In this document: piece by piece, positions 45,469-54,076 of the stretch
Position numbering within the stretch: position 1 is the stretch's first letter
How the letters are laid out: each line of letters opens with the position of its first letter
IMG/VR virus record: IMGVR_UViG_3300020478_000004
Span: 1 to 64,000 of that record
Source of the DNA: a virus
Length of the DNA: 64,000 bases
Direction: 5' to 3' (one strand)
Made by a program: the position numbers and the translations under genes
The notes under the pieces: model-generated
The model's input: only the letters and a program-made list of their open reading frames with translations
Told to the model about the DNA's origin: nothing
The model's database searches: none

Positions 45469-48400
45469 ATGGCTAATTTAGTATCACCAGGCGTACAGGT
45501 TCAAGTTATAGACGAAAGTTTCTATACACCAGCTGAACCGGGTACAGTACCTATGTTATTCTTTGTATCCGCACAAGATAAGAAAAACGGTGCAGGAACA
45601 GGAACAGCTACAGGTACAACTAAAAAACAAGCAGGAACACCATTCTTGCTAACATCACAAAGAGAATTAACAGAAACGTTTGGAGATCCAACGTTTTATA
45701 CAGACACTAATAACAATCCAATCAATGGAAGTGAGCTTAACGAATACGGTTTACAAGCGGCTTATTCTTACTTAGGTGTAAGCAATAGAGCATTTGTAAC
45801 AAGAGCAGATATTAATACATCTGAACTAATTGCTTCAGCAACAGAGCCTGCGGCAAATCCAGCAGATGGCACACATTGGTTTGATACAAAAAATACATTA
45901 TGGGGCATTTTTGAGTGGAATTCAAATGCGGCGACTGTTACTGGTGGACAGACGTTTACTAATAAAATTCCAACTGTAATTACAGATAGTACAAAAGTAA
46001 CAGGTGGAGTACCTAAGACATCCGTTGGCGCTGTAGGTGACTATGCCGTTGTTGCTACTACTACACTAAACAAAGTATATTACAAAAATTCAGCAGGAAC
46101 ATGGGTACAAGTTGGTTCAGCAGATTGGATTAAAGCTAATGCAACAGTAATTGGAACAGAAAGTAATCCAACTATTACTAACGCGGCTAGTATGAGCGTT
46201 AATGGTACAGTAGTTACATCAGGTGGAACAGCTTTAGCAGATGTAGTAATTGCACTTAACGCCGCAGGTATTGCCGGTGTAACTTCAGAAGTTGTTGATG
46301 GTAAATTTGAAATTTACTCAACAGGCGTTGATGTTGTATTAGCAACTAACAGTTCAACATTACTTGCAGAAATTGGTTTAACAGCGGCAACACATAAAGC
46401 GCCAGCGTTACAAATTTCAGCACATACTGATGTACCAACATTTAAATCTACTGATACAGCACCAAGACCAACAGGGTCGGTTTGGATTAAAACTACACAA
46501 CCTAACTTAGGTGCTCGCTTTAGAGTTAAAAAGTTTAATGGAACTACAAATCTTTGGGAAGATGTTGTAGCACCAATGTACACAGATGGACACACGGCAT
46601 TGTTTAATTTAGATAAAGCAGGCGGTGGTGTAAATCTTGCAGTTGGTACTTTATACGTTAATTATAATAACGCTGAAGAATCATCAACTGTAGCAGATTT
46701 TAAAATTCACAGACGTACTAATACTGGAAACACAAGTATTAAGAGTTCAATAATTGCGGCACAGCTTACAGCAAACACTTATGCATTTAATATTCAAGAG
46801 TCAATTGTTGGTCAAGCGGCTCTTAGTGCAGACAAAACAGTTAGTGTAACTACAACAGCGGCATCAAGCGATGCTGATGTTATTGCAGGCGCAATTAACG
46901 CCGCAGGGTTTACTAACGTTGTTGCTTCAGTAGACGCTTCAAACAGAATCGTTATTGAACACAATGATGGTGGTGAGTTCCGTATTAAAGATACAGGTGG
47001 CGTACTTAACTTGGCAGGATTTAGTGCTTTTGTAAATGCTAACTCCGGTACACCTAATTTATATACAGCACCAACAGGTGACACAACACACGACTTTGTT
47101 GCAAGTAACTGGCAAGTATTAACATATACTGCTTCAGCTACGGCTCCAACTGCTTTAACAACAGATGGTAGACTATGGTATAGTTCAATTGTTGATGAAG
47201 TTGATATTATGATACACAATGGTACTACTTGGGTAGGATATTTAGATTCAACTAGTCCGTATTTTGCGGCGGCTGATTCAGATAAAACTGACCCAGCTGG
47301 ACCAATTGTTTCAGCAACAGAGCCAACTTTGCAATCAGATGGAACTGCACTTAAAAACGGTGACATTTGGATTTCAACAGCTGATACTGAAAACTATCCA
47401 AAAATTTACAAATACAATGGCACAACTCTAAAATTTGTACTTGTTGATAACAGCGACCAAACAACTGAAGATGGAGTTGTTTTTGCAGATGCACGTTATA
47501 ATACAGCAGGTGCAAATTCAGATAAAGCAGGAACTATTGCTTCATTACTAGTAAGCAACTTTGTTGATATTGATGCTCCAGATCCAGCACTTTATCCAAA
47601 AGGAATGTTACTTTACAATCTACGTAGAAGCGGATTTAATGTTAAGAAATTTGTTCGTAATCACGTAAACACAGCAACAGATAACATTCGATTTGGCGAC
47701 GAGTCGCAATCAGGTTACTATGCACACCGTTGGGTTACTGAATCAGCTAACCAAACAAACGGTGCAGGTAGCTTTGGACGTAAAGCACAACGCAAAGTTA
47801 TTGTTCAGGCATTACAAGCTCTAGTAAATAGTAATCAAAAAATTAGAGATGATGAATCAAGAATCTTTAATTTAATGGCTTGTCCTGGTTATCCAGAACT
47901 AATTGGTGAAATGGTTACATTAAACACTGATAGAGGTTTAAGTGCATTTATTATTGGTGACAGTCCATTTAGACTAACACCAGATGCAACTACACTTAAT
48001 AACTGGGGTAAGAATACTGCTTTAGCAGTTGAAGATAACGACGATGGACTTGTTACAAGTGACGAATACTTAGGTGTGTTTTATCCAAGTTTATTCACAA
48101 GTGATAACGCAGGTAACAATGTAGTTGTTCCAGCAAGTCACGGTATACTTAGAACATTTGCATTGAGTGATCAAGTTTCGTTTCCATGGTTTGCACCAGC
48201 AGGTACAAGACGTGGTGGTATTACAAACGCTACAGCGGCAGGTTACATTGACAGCGAAGGCGAATTTGTAAGTACTGCACTTAACGAAGGTCAACGTGAT
48301 ACATTATACAGCAATAACGTAAATCCAATTACGTTCTTAACAGGCGCAGGCCTTTTAAACTTTGGTCAAAAAACAAGAGCCAAAAATGCTTCAGCGTTAG

Positions 48401-48717
48401 ATAGAATTAACGTAGCACGTTTGGTAGTTTACTTACGTGGCCAACTTAAAAAACTTGCTAAACCTTATATCTTTGAACCAAATGATAAAATTACGCGAGA
48501 TGAGATTAAGGCACAAGCAGATACATTGTTACTTGAACTAGTTGGGCAAAGAGCACTTTATGACTTCTTAGTAGTGTGTGATGAATCAAACAACACACCA
48601 TCAAGAATTGATCGTAATGAGCTTTATTTAGATATTGCCATAGAACCAGTGAAAGCAGTAGAGTTTATTTACATTCCACTAAGGCTTAAAAATACTGGTG
48701 AGATAGCGGGACTGTAG
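45469..48717 (+). CDS. gp18: tail sheath protein gp18
   Basis: A 1082-residue protein. The N-terminus (LVSPGVQVQVIDESFYTPAE) and C-terminus (FLTGAGLLNFGQKTRAKNAS, ALDRINVARLVVYLRGQLKK, NELYLDIAIEPVKAVEFIYI) are the conserved interior domains of contractile sheath subunits. T4 gp18 has 659 residues. The extra ~400 lie between residues ~130 and ~700 and contain W-D/TG-rich display modules (TEPAANPADGTHWFDTKNTL, GSVWIKTTQPNLGARFRVKK, GDIWISTADTENYPKIYKYN). These would project from the outer surface. The gene follows a perfect late promoter. Confidence 0.95.
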   Translation: MANLVSPGVQVQVIDESFYTPAEPGTVPMLFFVSAQDKKNGAGTGTATGTTKKQAGTPFLLTSQRELTETFGDPTFYTDTNNNPINGSELNEYGLQAAYSYLGVSNRAFVTRADINTSELIASATEPAANPADGTHWFDTKNTLWGIFEWNSNAATVTGGQTFTNKIPTVITDSTKVTGGVPKTSVGAVGDYAVVATTTLNKVYYKNSAGTWVQVGSADWIKANATVIGTESNPTITNAASMSVNGTVVTSGGTALADVVIALNAAGIAGVTSEVVDGKFEIYSTGVDVVLATNSSTLLAEIGLTAATHKAPALQISAHTDVPTFKSTDTAPRPTGSVWIKTTQPNLGARFRVKKFNGTTNLWEDVVAPMYTDGHTALFNLDKAGGGVNLAVGTLYVNYNNAEESSTVADFKIHRRTNTGNTSIKSSIIAAQLTANTYAFNIQESIVGQAALSADKTVSVTTTAASSDADVIAGAINAAGFTNVVASVDASNRIVIEHNDGGEFRIKDTGGVLNLAGFSAFVNANSGTPNLYTAPTGDTTHDFVASNWQVLTYTASATAPTALTTDGRLWYSSIVDEVDIMIHNGTTWVGYLDSTSPYFAAADSDKTDPAGPIVSATEPTLQSDGTALKNGDIWISTADTENYPKIYKYNGTTLKFVLVDNSDQTTEDGVVFADARYNTAGANSDKAGTIASLLVSNFVDIDAPDPALYPKGMLLYNLRRSGFNVKKFVRNHVNTATDNIRFGDESQSGYYAHRWVTESANQTNGAGSFGRKAQRKVIVQALQALVNSNQKIRDDESRIFNLMACPGYPELIGEMVTLNTDRGLSAFIIGDSPFRLTPDATTLNNWGKNTALAVEDNDDGLVTSDEYLGVFYPSLFTSDNAGNNVVVPASHGILRTFALSDQVSFPWFAPAGTRRGGITNATAAGYIDSEGEFVSTALNEGQRDTLYSNNVNPITFLTGAGLLNFGQKTRAKNASALDRINVARLVVYLRGQLKKLAKPYIFEPNDKITRDEIKAQADTLLLELVGQRALYDFLVVCDESNNTPSRIDRNELYLDIAIEPVKAVEFIYIPLRLKNTGEIAGL

Positions 48718-48720
48718 AAT

Positions 48721-48728
48721 GATAAATA
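48721..48728 (+). promoter_or_regulatory. T4-type late promoter octamer GATAAATA
   Basis: Lies three bases after the sheath stop and 30 bases before the tube gene ATG; AGGGAGA serves as ribosome site. Confidence 0.75.
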
Positions 48729-48750
48729 CAGCTAATAGGGAGATATTATA

Positions 48751-49383
48751 ATGAGTATATCAACATTATCAAAACTTACAGTACCTTTAGATTCAAGTGC
48801 ATCAGCCTCGAATCAAGGGCTGTTAATGCCAAAACTCCAGTATCGCTTTAGGGTGACATTGGAAAATTTTGGTAGATCAACACCAACAACTGAATTAACA
48901 AAACAAGTTGTTGATGTTACAAGGCCTAACGTGTCCTTTGAACAAATTACACTTGACGTATACAACTCACGTGTGTTCTTAGCAGGAAAACATACTTGGG
49001 AACCAATCACACTTAACTTACGTGAGGATGTTTCTAATAACGTACAAAAATTAGTTGGTGAGCAACTACAAAAACAATTTGATTTCTTTGAACAATCATC
49101 AGCGGCATCAGGTAGCGATTACAAATTCGTAACTAGAATTGAAATTTTAGACGGTGGTAATGGTACAAATGCGGCGGCGATTCTTGAAACATTTGAACTT
49201 TATGGTTGTTACTGTGAAAGTGCAAACTACAATACATTAGCATATAGTACAAACGATCCAGTAACTATTGCATTATCTATTAGATACGATAACGCAATAC
49301 AAACACCACAAGGTACAGGTATTGGTACAGCTATTGGTAGAACAGTTAATACTGCGGCTACTGGTGGTGGATCAGCAACTTAA
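48751..49383 (+). CDS. gp19: tail tube protein gp19
   Basis: A 210-residue protein; T4 gp19 has 163. LMPKLQYRFRVTLENFG, TKQVVDVTRPNVSFEQITLD, HTWEPITLNLREDV and ILETFELYGCYCESANYNTL with DPVTIALSIRYDNA are the conserved strands of the T4 tube family. An N-terminal ~25 residues and a Gly/Thr/Ala-rich tail are additional. The gene directly follows the sheath gene and is followed by a clear terminator, so the pair forms one late unit. Confidence 0.92.
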   Translation: MSISTLSKLTVPLDSSASASNQGLLMPKLQYRFRVTLENFGRSTPTTELTKQVVDVTRPNVSFEQITLDVYNSRVFLAGKHTWEPITLNLREDVSNNVQKLVGEQLQKQFDFFEQSSAASGSDYKFVTRIEILDGGNGTNAAAILETFELYGCYCESANYNTLAYSTNDPVTIALSIRYDNAIQTPQGTGIGTAIGRTVNTAATGGGSAT

Positions 49384-49411
49384 TAAAAATAAATTATAAT
49401 ATTTCCGAGTC

Positions 49412-49440
49412 AAAGGGGGTCTTTTTAGGCCCCTTTTTTC
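49412..49440 (+). terminator. intrinsic terminator after gp19
   Basis: AAAGGGG (49412-49418) pairs with CCCCTTT (49430-49436), followed by a run of Ts. It separates the tube gene from the next late promoter. Confidence 0.8.
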
Positions 49441-49495
49441 TTTTTGTATAACTCTTCAATAATACATTCATGTTAAATACCCACTTATTTTTATA

Positions 49496-49503
49496 GATAA
49501 ATA
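49496..49503 (+). promoter_or_regulatory. late promoter GATAAATA, leaderless geometry
   Basis: Its first base is exactly 13 bases before the ATG at 49509. With T4 spacing the RNA would begin at the A of ATG. No ribosome site is present. Confidence 0.7.
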
Positions 49504-49508
49504 ATAGT

Positions 49509-50918
49509 ATGGCTAGCAAATTTCAAGGATTTTTTGATAACATAATAGCAGGGACTTTAAATCCCAAGGGTAACCTTGGTGACTGGCAACACGCTAGAGC
49601 ATTATATACTAATGACGATTTTCGTCTCGCTCCTAAACATAAGTTTTTATATCATGTGGCTTTTACATTAAACGAAAGAGCGGCAAAAGTAATTCCACAA
49701 TTAAAAACAGAAGAACTTAATATGTTAGTTAAGTCAGTCGACTTACCTAAGTATAATATAAGCACTACTCTAAAGCACCAATACAATAAAAAACGTAATT
49801 TACAAACAAGATTAGATTATGATCCTGTTAACATTACCTTCCATGATGATAACTGGGGTATAACAACTGCTATGTGGGAAGCATACTATAGATACTACTT
49901 TAGAGACGGAACATATTCAGCATTGTCAGGCGCCGCTCCTGCTTCGTCTTCTAATGCTGGAAAAGATAACAGTGGATTACCACAAGGCGCTTATAACAGA
50001 GCTAATACATACTTAGACAGTTCAGTAAACAGATATCGTTTTGGTATGGACAACGATCAATTTGAAAACTTTTTTGATACAATTCAAATTTTTCAAATGT
50101 CAAGACGAAGGTATACTTGTTTTACTTTAGTTAATCCTATAATTTCAAGTTGGCAACACGATACTATGGATAATAGCGATAGTGGTGTTGTAGCAAATCA
50201 AATGACAGTTCAATATGAAACTGTATGGTATGCACGTGGACCAGTTAAAGAAGGTACTGCTCCTAAAATGTTTGGTACTCCATCAGGACACTATGATTCA
50301 ACTCCGAGTCCAATAACCTTAGAAGGTGGCGGAGTAGCAAGTTTATTTGGTATTGGTGGTGTAGCTTCAGGTGGTTTAGATGTGCTTGGTGATATTACAA
50401 GTGGAAAAGCAACTGGAAGTTTAGGAGGTTTTCTTGGAACAGTATTAAAAGGTGCTAACGTATTTAAAAATGCAAAAAGTTTATCACGTAGTGGAATACG
50501 TCAAGAAGGATTTAATATTTTAAAAGGAGCTTTGGGTCAAGTAAATAATTCAGCTGTAGGCGGAGTTGCTAATACTTTCTTTCCGAAAGGAAGTGGTACA
50601 GGAAGTAGTAGTGCAAGTCTTATCAATACAGTTGCAGGTCTCACAGCAGGGGCATCAATTATAAAAACTGTTTCTTCTGGAAGTACATTAGATGCTGTTA
50701 CCTCGTTAGTTAATAATCCAGGTAAACTAGACCAACTAGCCCTAGCAGGAAGTTTCTTAAAAACACATCTTGAAACAGGTGGAAGTGCAGTTATTGATGA
50801 AGTCGGAACAGCTTATGCTAATTTATCCGAGTCCGCTAAAAATTCATTTAGACAATTAGAATTAGATAATGTACAACAAACATTACAAAATAATTCTAAC
50901 TTAACATTGGAGGCCTAG
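49509..50918 (+). CDS. tail-tube/baseplate protein (gp48/gp54-like)
   Basis: A 469-residue protein. The first ~260 residues look like a tube-type fold: HKFLYHVAFTLNERA, LVKSVDLPKYNISTTLKHQY, DYDPVNITFHDDNWGIT, LWEAYYRYYF-like AMWEAYYRYYFRDG, then ISSWQHDTMDNSDSGV and QMTVQYETVWYARG. Proteins of this kind join the baseplate hub to the tube (T4 gp48 and gp54). The C-terminal ~200 residues are Gly/Ala/Ser-rich with predicted helices (SLFGIGGVASGG, SLINTVAGLTAGASII). The exact T4 equivalent is uncertain. Confidence 0.6.
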   Translation: MASKFQGFFDNIIAGTLNPKGNLGDWQHARALYTNDDFRLAPKHKFLYHVAFTLNERAAKVIPQLKTEELNMLVKSVDLPKYNISTTLKHQYNKKRNLQTRLDYDPVNITFHDDNWGITTAMWEAYYRYYFRDGTYSALSGAAPASSSNAGKDNSGLPQGAYNRANTYLDSSVNRYRFGMDNDQFENFFDTIQIFQMSRRRYTCFTLVNPIISSWQHDTMDNSDSGVVANQMTVQYETVWYARGPVKEGTAPKMFGTPSGHYDSTPSPITLEGGGVASLFGIGGVASGGLDVLGDITSGKATGSLGGFLGTVLKGANVFKNAKSLSRSGIRQEGFNILKGALGQVNNSAVGGVANTFFPKGSGTGSSSASLINTVAGLTAGASIIKTVSSGSTLDAVTSLVNNPGKLDQLALAGSFLKTHLETGGSAVIDEVGTAYANLSESAKNSFRQLELDNVQQTLQNNSNLTLEA

Positions 50919-50920
50919 TC

Positions 50921-51331
50921 ATGGGTGAAGAAATAACAACAAGTATAGTTACACCAGATCCACAACCTACTAATCTACCACGTCAACCAGTTACTGATTC
51001 TACTGCACAAGTAAAACAATTTTTAGATAGATATTTTCAAGCACCTTTAAGTTTTCCTTCTAACCAAGTAGATGCAGTTATTGGATTTTTTGAAAGTAGA
51101 GATTTTGATTTGACTAGTGCTCAAACTATCGGTACAGTTTTATTGCAACAAGCAAAACTAGATGACGTTAATGTATTTGAACTTTTAGATACACTTAAAG
51201 GTTTAGATACACTTCAATTAAGTGCAGTTGTTACAGAAGTAATCAATTATAATAGATCAAAAATTAGTACCTTAGGATATAAGTTAGACAAATCTGCTAA
51301 TAAGTTAGAAGTGCGTAATGTATTGGTTTAA
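50921..51331 (+). CDS. conserved structural protein
   Basis: A 136-residue protein (SIVTPDPQPTNLPRQPVTDS, then TAQVKQFLDRYFQAPLSF and SNQVDAVIGFFESRDFDLTS). The body is mostly helical and ends RNVLV. It follows the tube-type gene by two bases and precedes gp4 by three, with GGAGG of the preceding gene end serving as ribosome site. I recognise this arrangement from marine T4-like phages, but no biochemical function is established to my knowledge. A tail or head-completion role is likely. Confidence 0.55.
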   Translation: MGEEITTSIVTPDPQPTNLPRQPVTDSTAQVKQFLDRYFQAPLSFPSNQVDAVIGFFESRDFDLTSAQTIGTVLLQQAKLDDVNVFELLDTLKGLDTLQLSAVVTEVINYNRSKISTLGYKLDKSANKLEVRNVLV

Positions 51332-51334
51332 CAA

Positions 51335-51772
51335 ATGGCGAAGTTTGCACAGGGTAGATTTACATTAAAAAATGCTAACAAATACCTAGGTAAAAAAACA
51401 CCTTTATATAGATCAAGTTGGGAATTTGCTTTCATGCGTTTTTGCGATGAAAGTCCTTCAGTTGCCAAATGGGCAAGTGAGTCTGTTAAAATTCCTTACA
51501 AAGATCCATTAACAGGAAAACTTACTGTATATGTTCCTGACTTTATGATTCAGTATACTGATAAAAATGGTAGAGGTCACGTAGAACTTATAGAAGTTAA
51601 GCCAGAAAACCAAATGAAGAAAGAACATATTGGGAGAGATAAATTTAGACAAGCTCAATATGTTAGAAATGTAGCTAAATGGGAAGCCGCAAGACATTGG
51701 TGTAAAAGACGTAAAATATATTTTAGAGTAATAAATGAGAATGATATTTTTCATAGAGGTCGAAGAAAATGA
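51335..51772 (+). CDS. gp4: head completion protein gp4-like (TnsA-type nuclease fold)
   Basis: A 145-residue protein, like T4 gp4 (150). RSSWEFAFMRFCDESPSVAK, SVKIPYKDP, YVPDFMIQY and VELIEVKPENQMKK align with gp4. The residues E30, D69, E87 and K89 form a PD-(D/E)xK-like set as in TnsA-type nucleases. gp4 is needed to finish packaged heads before tail joining. Its TGA overlaps the ATG of a possible longer form of the next small gene (ATGA). Confidence 0.85.
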   Translation: MAKFAQGRFTLKNANKYLGKKTPLYRSSWEFAFMRFCDESPSVAKWASESVKIPYKDPLTGKLTVYVPDFMIQYTDKNGRGHVELIEVKPENQMKKEHIGRDKFRQAQYVRNVAKWEAARHWCKRRKIYFRVINENDIFHRGRRK

Positions 51773-51786
51773 CGGAGGGCGTAGAA

Positions 51787-51942
51787 ATGCAATCAGATCT
51801 TCAAACCATAGTAAGCCTATGGCCTATATTTTTAGGATTTATTACATTAGTAATTGTATTAGCCAAAATGCATTCAAGTATTGAGGTATTACGTGAAAAA
51901 GTTAAAACTCTTTTTGAATTATGGAATGAAAAAGACAAATAA
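51787..51942 (+). CDS. small single-pass membrane protein
   Basis: A 51-residue protein. ATG 51787 is preferred over the in-frame ATG at 51769 because GGAGGG lies seven bases before it. One strong membrane segment covers about residues 8-27 (IVSLWPIFLGFITLVIVLAK), followed by an amphipathic, charged helix (SSIEVLREKVKTLFELWNEK). It has the size and plan of a small phage membrane protein such as a holin-like or assembly-anchor protein, but nothing else supports lysis. Its stop overlaps a late promoter. Confidence 0.6.
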   Translation: MQSDLQTIVSLWPIFLGFITLVIVLAKMHSSIEVLREKVKTLFELWNEKDK

Positions 51943-51945
51943 ATA
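51938..51945 (+). promoter_or_regulatory. late promoter AATAAATA, short-leader geometry
   Basis: Overlaps the stop codon of the small membrane gene and lies 17 bases before the gp16 ATG, predicting a leader of about four bases. Confidence 0.6.
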
Positions 51946-51954
51946 CACGTAGTT

Positions 51955-52443
51955 ATGACAAAGAAATTAGAAGAACTCTTAAACTTACCCGAGTCAAAAG
52001 AAATTATTGACGAGGATAAAAAGAAAGCCAAAATAGAAGCTAAAGAGGAACAAAAAGAAACGTTCCGTGAAATAGCTGAATTTGATAAAATTACGGCCGC
52101 TTTACCACAAGTAAAAGGTTTAGGAGAACTAGGAGACAAAGAGCTTAACGAAGTAGCTGAAAAATCCATGCAGGCTTATGAAGATTTAATGGATTTAGGT
52201 ATGAACGTTGAATCACGCTATTCAGGGCGTGTTTTTGAAGTAGCTGGTCAAATGCTTAAAACCAATTTAGATGCTAAAAATGCCAAGCTAGATAAGAAGC
52301 TTAAAATGGTAGAATTACAGCTTAAAAAGGAAAAAATGGACAGAGAAGGGTCTGTCGAAGGCGATACTTTAGTGAACGGTGAAGGATATGTTATAACAGA
52401 CCGTAATAGCCTTATAGAAAAACTAAAGAAGATAGATAAATAA
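51955..52443 (+). CDS. gp16: terminase small subunit gp16
   Basis: A 162-residue protein, matching the T4 gp16 length (164). KKLEELLNLPESKEIID, EFDKITAALPQVKGLGELGD, LMDLGMNVESRYSGRVFEVA, GQMLKTNLDAKNAKLDKKLK and MVELQLKKEKMD follow the pattern of marine T4-like small terminases, whose helical core forms rings that regulate gp17. No ribosome site is seen; the late promoter lies 17 bases upstream. It ends at the next late promoter. Confidence 0.8.
   Translation: MTKKLEELLNLPESKEIIDEDKKKAKIEAKEEQKETFREIAEFDKITAALPQVKGLGELGDKELNEVAEKSMQAYEDLMDLGMNVESRYSGRVFEVAGQMLKTNLDAKNAKLDKKLKMVELQLKKEKMDREGSVEGDTLVNGEGYVITDRNSLIEKLKKIDK
52435..52442 (+). promoter_or_regulatory. T4-type late promoter octamer GATAAATA
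   Basis: Embedded in the last codons and stop of gp16 (GAT AAA TAA), 32 bases before the ATG at 52467. Confidence 0.65.
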
Positions 52444-52466
52444 CAATATAACGGGAAAACAAAGTC

Positions 52467-53054
52467 ATGAGTAAAACATTTGTTGAACATCTAAATGAAG
52501 CAAAAAAGAACTATTCTTTTAAAGTAGGAGTAGCAGGCGATTTGCCAGAAGGCTATGCTGATCACTTAGAAAGCGTATTGCAGAAATTTAAGGTTGAAAA
52601 TATGAGTGCAGGTAAACGTACTCCTATTACTGAAAGACCTTTAGATTTTCCACAGTTACAAAACACCCATGTTCACTACTATGACGTTGAACTAGGTTAC
52701 CCAACTACACCACAAGTACTTCAACAGTATATTGCACAATCCTGTGGCATTCATGAATCTCATGTTATTGTAAGAGATCCAAATGCACCACAAGAGCAAT
52801 ATCAAGAAGACGGAGTTATCGGTGAGCAGGAATATAACAAAGTTTATACTGCAAACTTAGGTACTGATTTAGAAAGTGCAGACACAGATGCACAAAAACA
52901 AGTTGGTGGTGAAAGAATAATGGGATTATTAAAAGAACTTGAAAAAGCTCGTGGTGAACGTGAGAATAAACAAGTTCCGGATGGTATATCCGATAAAGAT
53001 CAAAAACACGATATGGGCGAGCCTGGTAAAACTAGTCCTGTAGGGAGCAAATAA
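52467..53054 (+). CDS. conserved structural/assembly protein upstream of terminase
   Basis: A 195-residue protein. Its first ~110 residues form an alpha/beta domain (KTFVEHLNEAKKNYSFKVGV, PEGYADHLESVLQKFKVENM, DVELGYPTTPQVLQQYIAQS, SHVIVRDPNAP). The C-terminal third is charged and probably unstructured (ERENKQVPDGISDKDQKHDM). I recognise it as a recurrent neighbour of gp16/gp17 in marine T4-like phages, without known function. Its stop overlaps the next start. Confidence 0.55.
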   Translation: MSKTFVEHLNEAKKNYSFKVGVAGDLPEGYADHLESVLQKFKVENMSAGKRTPITERPLDFPQLQNTHVHYYDVELGYPTTPQVLQQYIAQSCGIHESHVIVRDPNAPQEQYQEDGVIGEQEYNKVYTANLGTDLESADTDAQKQVGGERIMGLLKELEKARGERENKQVPDGISDKDQKHDMGEPGKTSPVGSK

Positions 53055-53644
53055 TGAAACTAGAAGACATTTATAAAAAGATCGATTCTCTTAACGAAGT
53101 TGCTTCAATGAACATCTCTATGAGCGGTGAAACTGCTGATGACGTTGGAAAACTTTTGAGATTGATGAAAGACGCAGGCCTAGAAAAAGCTGAGCCTGTT
53201 GGAGCAGATCTATTAAACCCTCCATCAATGAGAGGTGACATGGATAAATTTAAAGACATCATTGATAAAGGACAACCCGACACTATGGGACCTCCAAGTC
53301 CAATGGATAGTCCATGTGGTGCACCAGACGGTCCAGATGATGGTCCAGATGACGGTCCAGGTGATATGAAAATTATTAAACTTGACGGTCCAGATGGCCC
53401 AGAAAAAGATGATGATGACGAAAAAGAATCCGGCTATGCTAACGAACCAGACGAAAAGTATGGTACTACAGATTTAATGACTAAAGATTTAGCAGGTGGA
53501 TTAAATGGACCTAAAAAATCTTATCCTAAAGTAGCAGGCGGTGACAATCCAATGTCAATTCGTGCAGAATTAACTCGCTTAGAAAATTCTATTAAAGACG
53601 AACTAGCGGCTTCTTTAGCAGAAAAAATGAGTGGAGATAAGTAA
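53054..53644 (+). CDS. acidic repeat-containing structural protein
   Basis: A 196-residue protein. It has an N-terminal helical domain (KLEDIYKKIDSLNEV...DDVGKLLRLMKDAGL), a strongly acidic Gly-Pro-Asp region with repeated GPDDGP units near residue 95, and a C-terminal helix (AELTRLENSIKDELAASLAE). It overlaps both neighbours by one base (TAATG). An internal head or assembly factor is possible; the function is unknown. Confidence 0.55.
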   Translation: MKLEDIYKKIDSLNEVASMNISMSGETADDVGKLLRLMKDAGLEKAEPVGADLLNPPSMRGDMDKFKDIIDKGQPDTMGPPSPMDSPCGAPDGPDDGPDDGPGDMKIIKLDGPDGPEKDDDDEKESGYANEPDEKYGTTDLMTKDLAGGLNGPKKSYPKVAGGDNPMSIRAELTRLENSIKDELAASLAEKMSGDK

Positions 53645-53997
53645 TGGTTAGCGTAACGAGAGTAACAGGTTTAGGCGTAACAGCAGGAACACTTTACGGT
53701 CATAATGCAAAGGCAATGTTAGTTACTGTAAAAAATGCAGGTGCAACAGCAATTGACTTACGTGCAGAAGACGATGCAGTAGGTGAAGCGGCTGAAGTAG
53801 TACTAGGCGAAATTAGTCCTTTAATGTATTTGGTAACTAATTCAAACGCAGGTACAATTTCAGTTATTACTGACATTAGTGCTAACGCGGCAGACTTACA
53901 AGCGAAGATTAGAGCATTAGGAACAGCAGTAGGACCAAACGATATTGACGTATCAGGTACAACTGTAGCTGATGGTACTTCAGTAGTTGTATCATAA
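53644..53997 (+). CDS. small beta-rich virion protein
   Basis: A 117-residue, Ala/Thr/Val-rich protein without Cys, Trp or long helices (VTRVTGLGVTAGTLYGHNAK, AMLVTVKNAGATAIDLRAED). It looks like a small decoration-type beta protein. It is the last gene of the 52,435 late unit and is followed by a strong terminator. Confidence 0.55.
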   Translation: MVSVTRVTGLGVTAGTLYGHNAKAMLVTVKNAGATAIDLRAEDDAVGEAAEVVLGEISPLMYLVTNSNAGTISVITDISANAADLQAKIRALGTAVGPNDIDVSGTTVADGTSVVVS

Positions 53998-54034
53998 ACA
54001 ATAATACAATATTTCCTCCCCATATTGTAAACTC

Positions 54035-54060
54035 AAATAGGACTTTCGGGTCCTATTTTT
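54035..54060 (+). terminator. intrinsic terminator before gp17
   Basis: AAATAGGAC (54035-54043) pairs with GTCCTATTT (54050-54058) around TTTCGG, ending in a T run. The gp17 late promoter starts four bases later. Confidence 0.8.
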
Positions 54061-54063
54061 GCC

Positions 54064-54071
54064 AATAAATA
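54064..54071 (+). promoter_or_regulatory. late promoter AATAAATA, leaderless geometry
   Basis: First base exactly 13 bases before the gp17 ATG; no ribosome site lies between. Confidence 0.65.
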
Positions 54072-54076
54072 CTATC

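Noticed and set aside
54059-54076. Upstream TTG start for gp17
   Set aside because: It lies within the terminator T-run and the late promoter, so it would not be in the transcript. The ATG at 54077 is exactly at the predicted RNA start.
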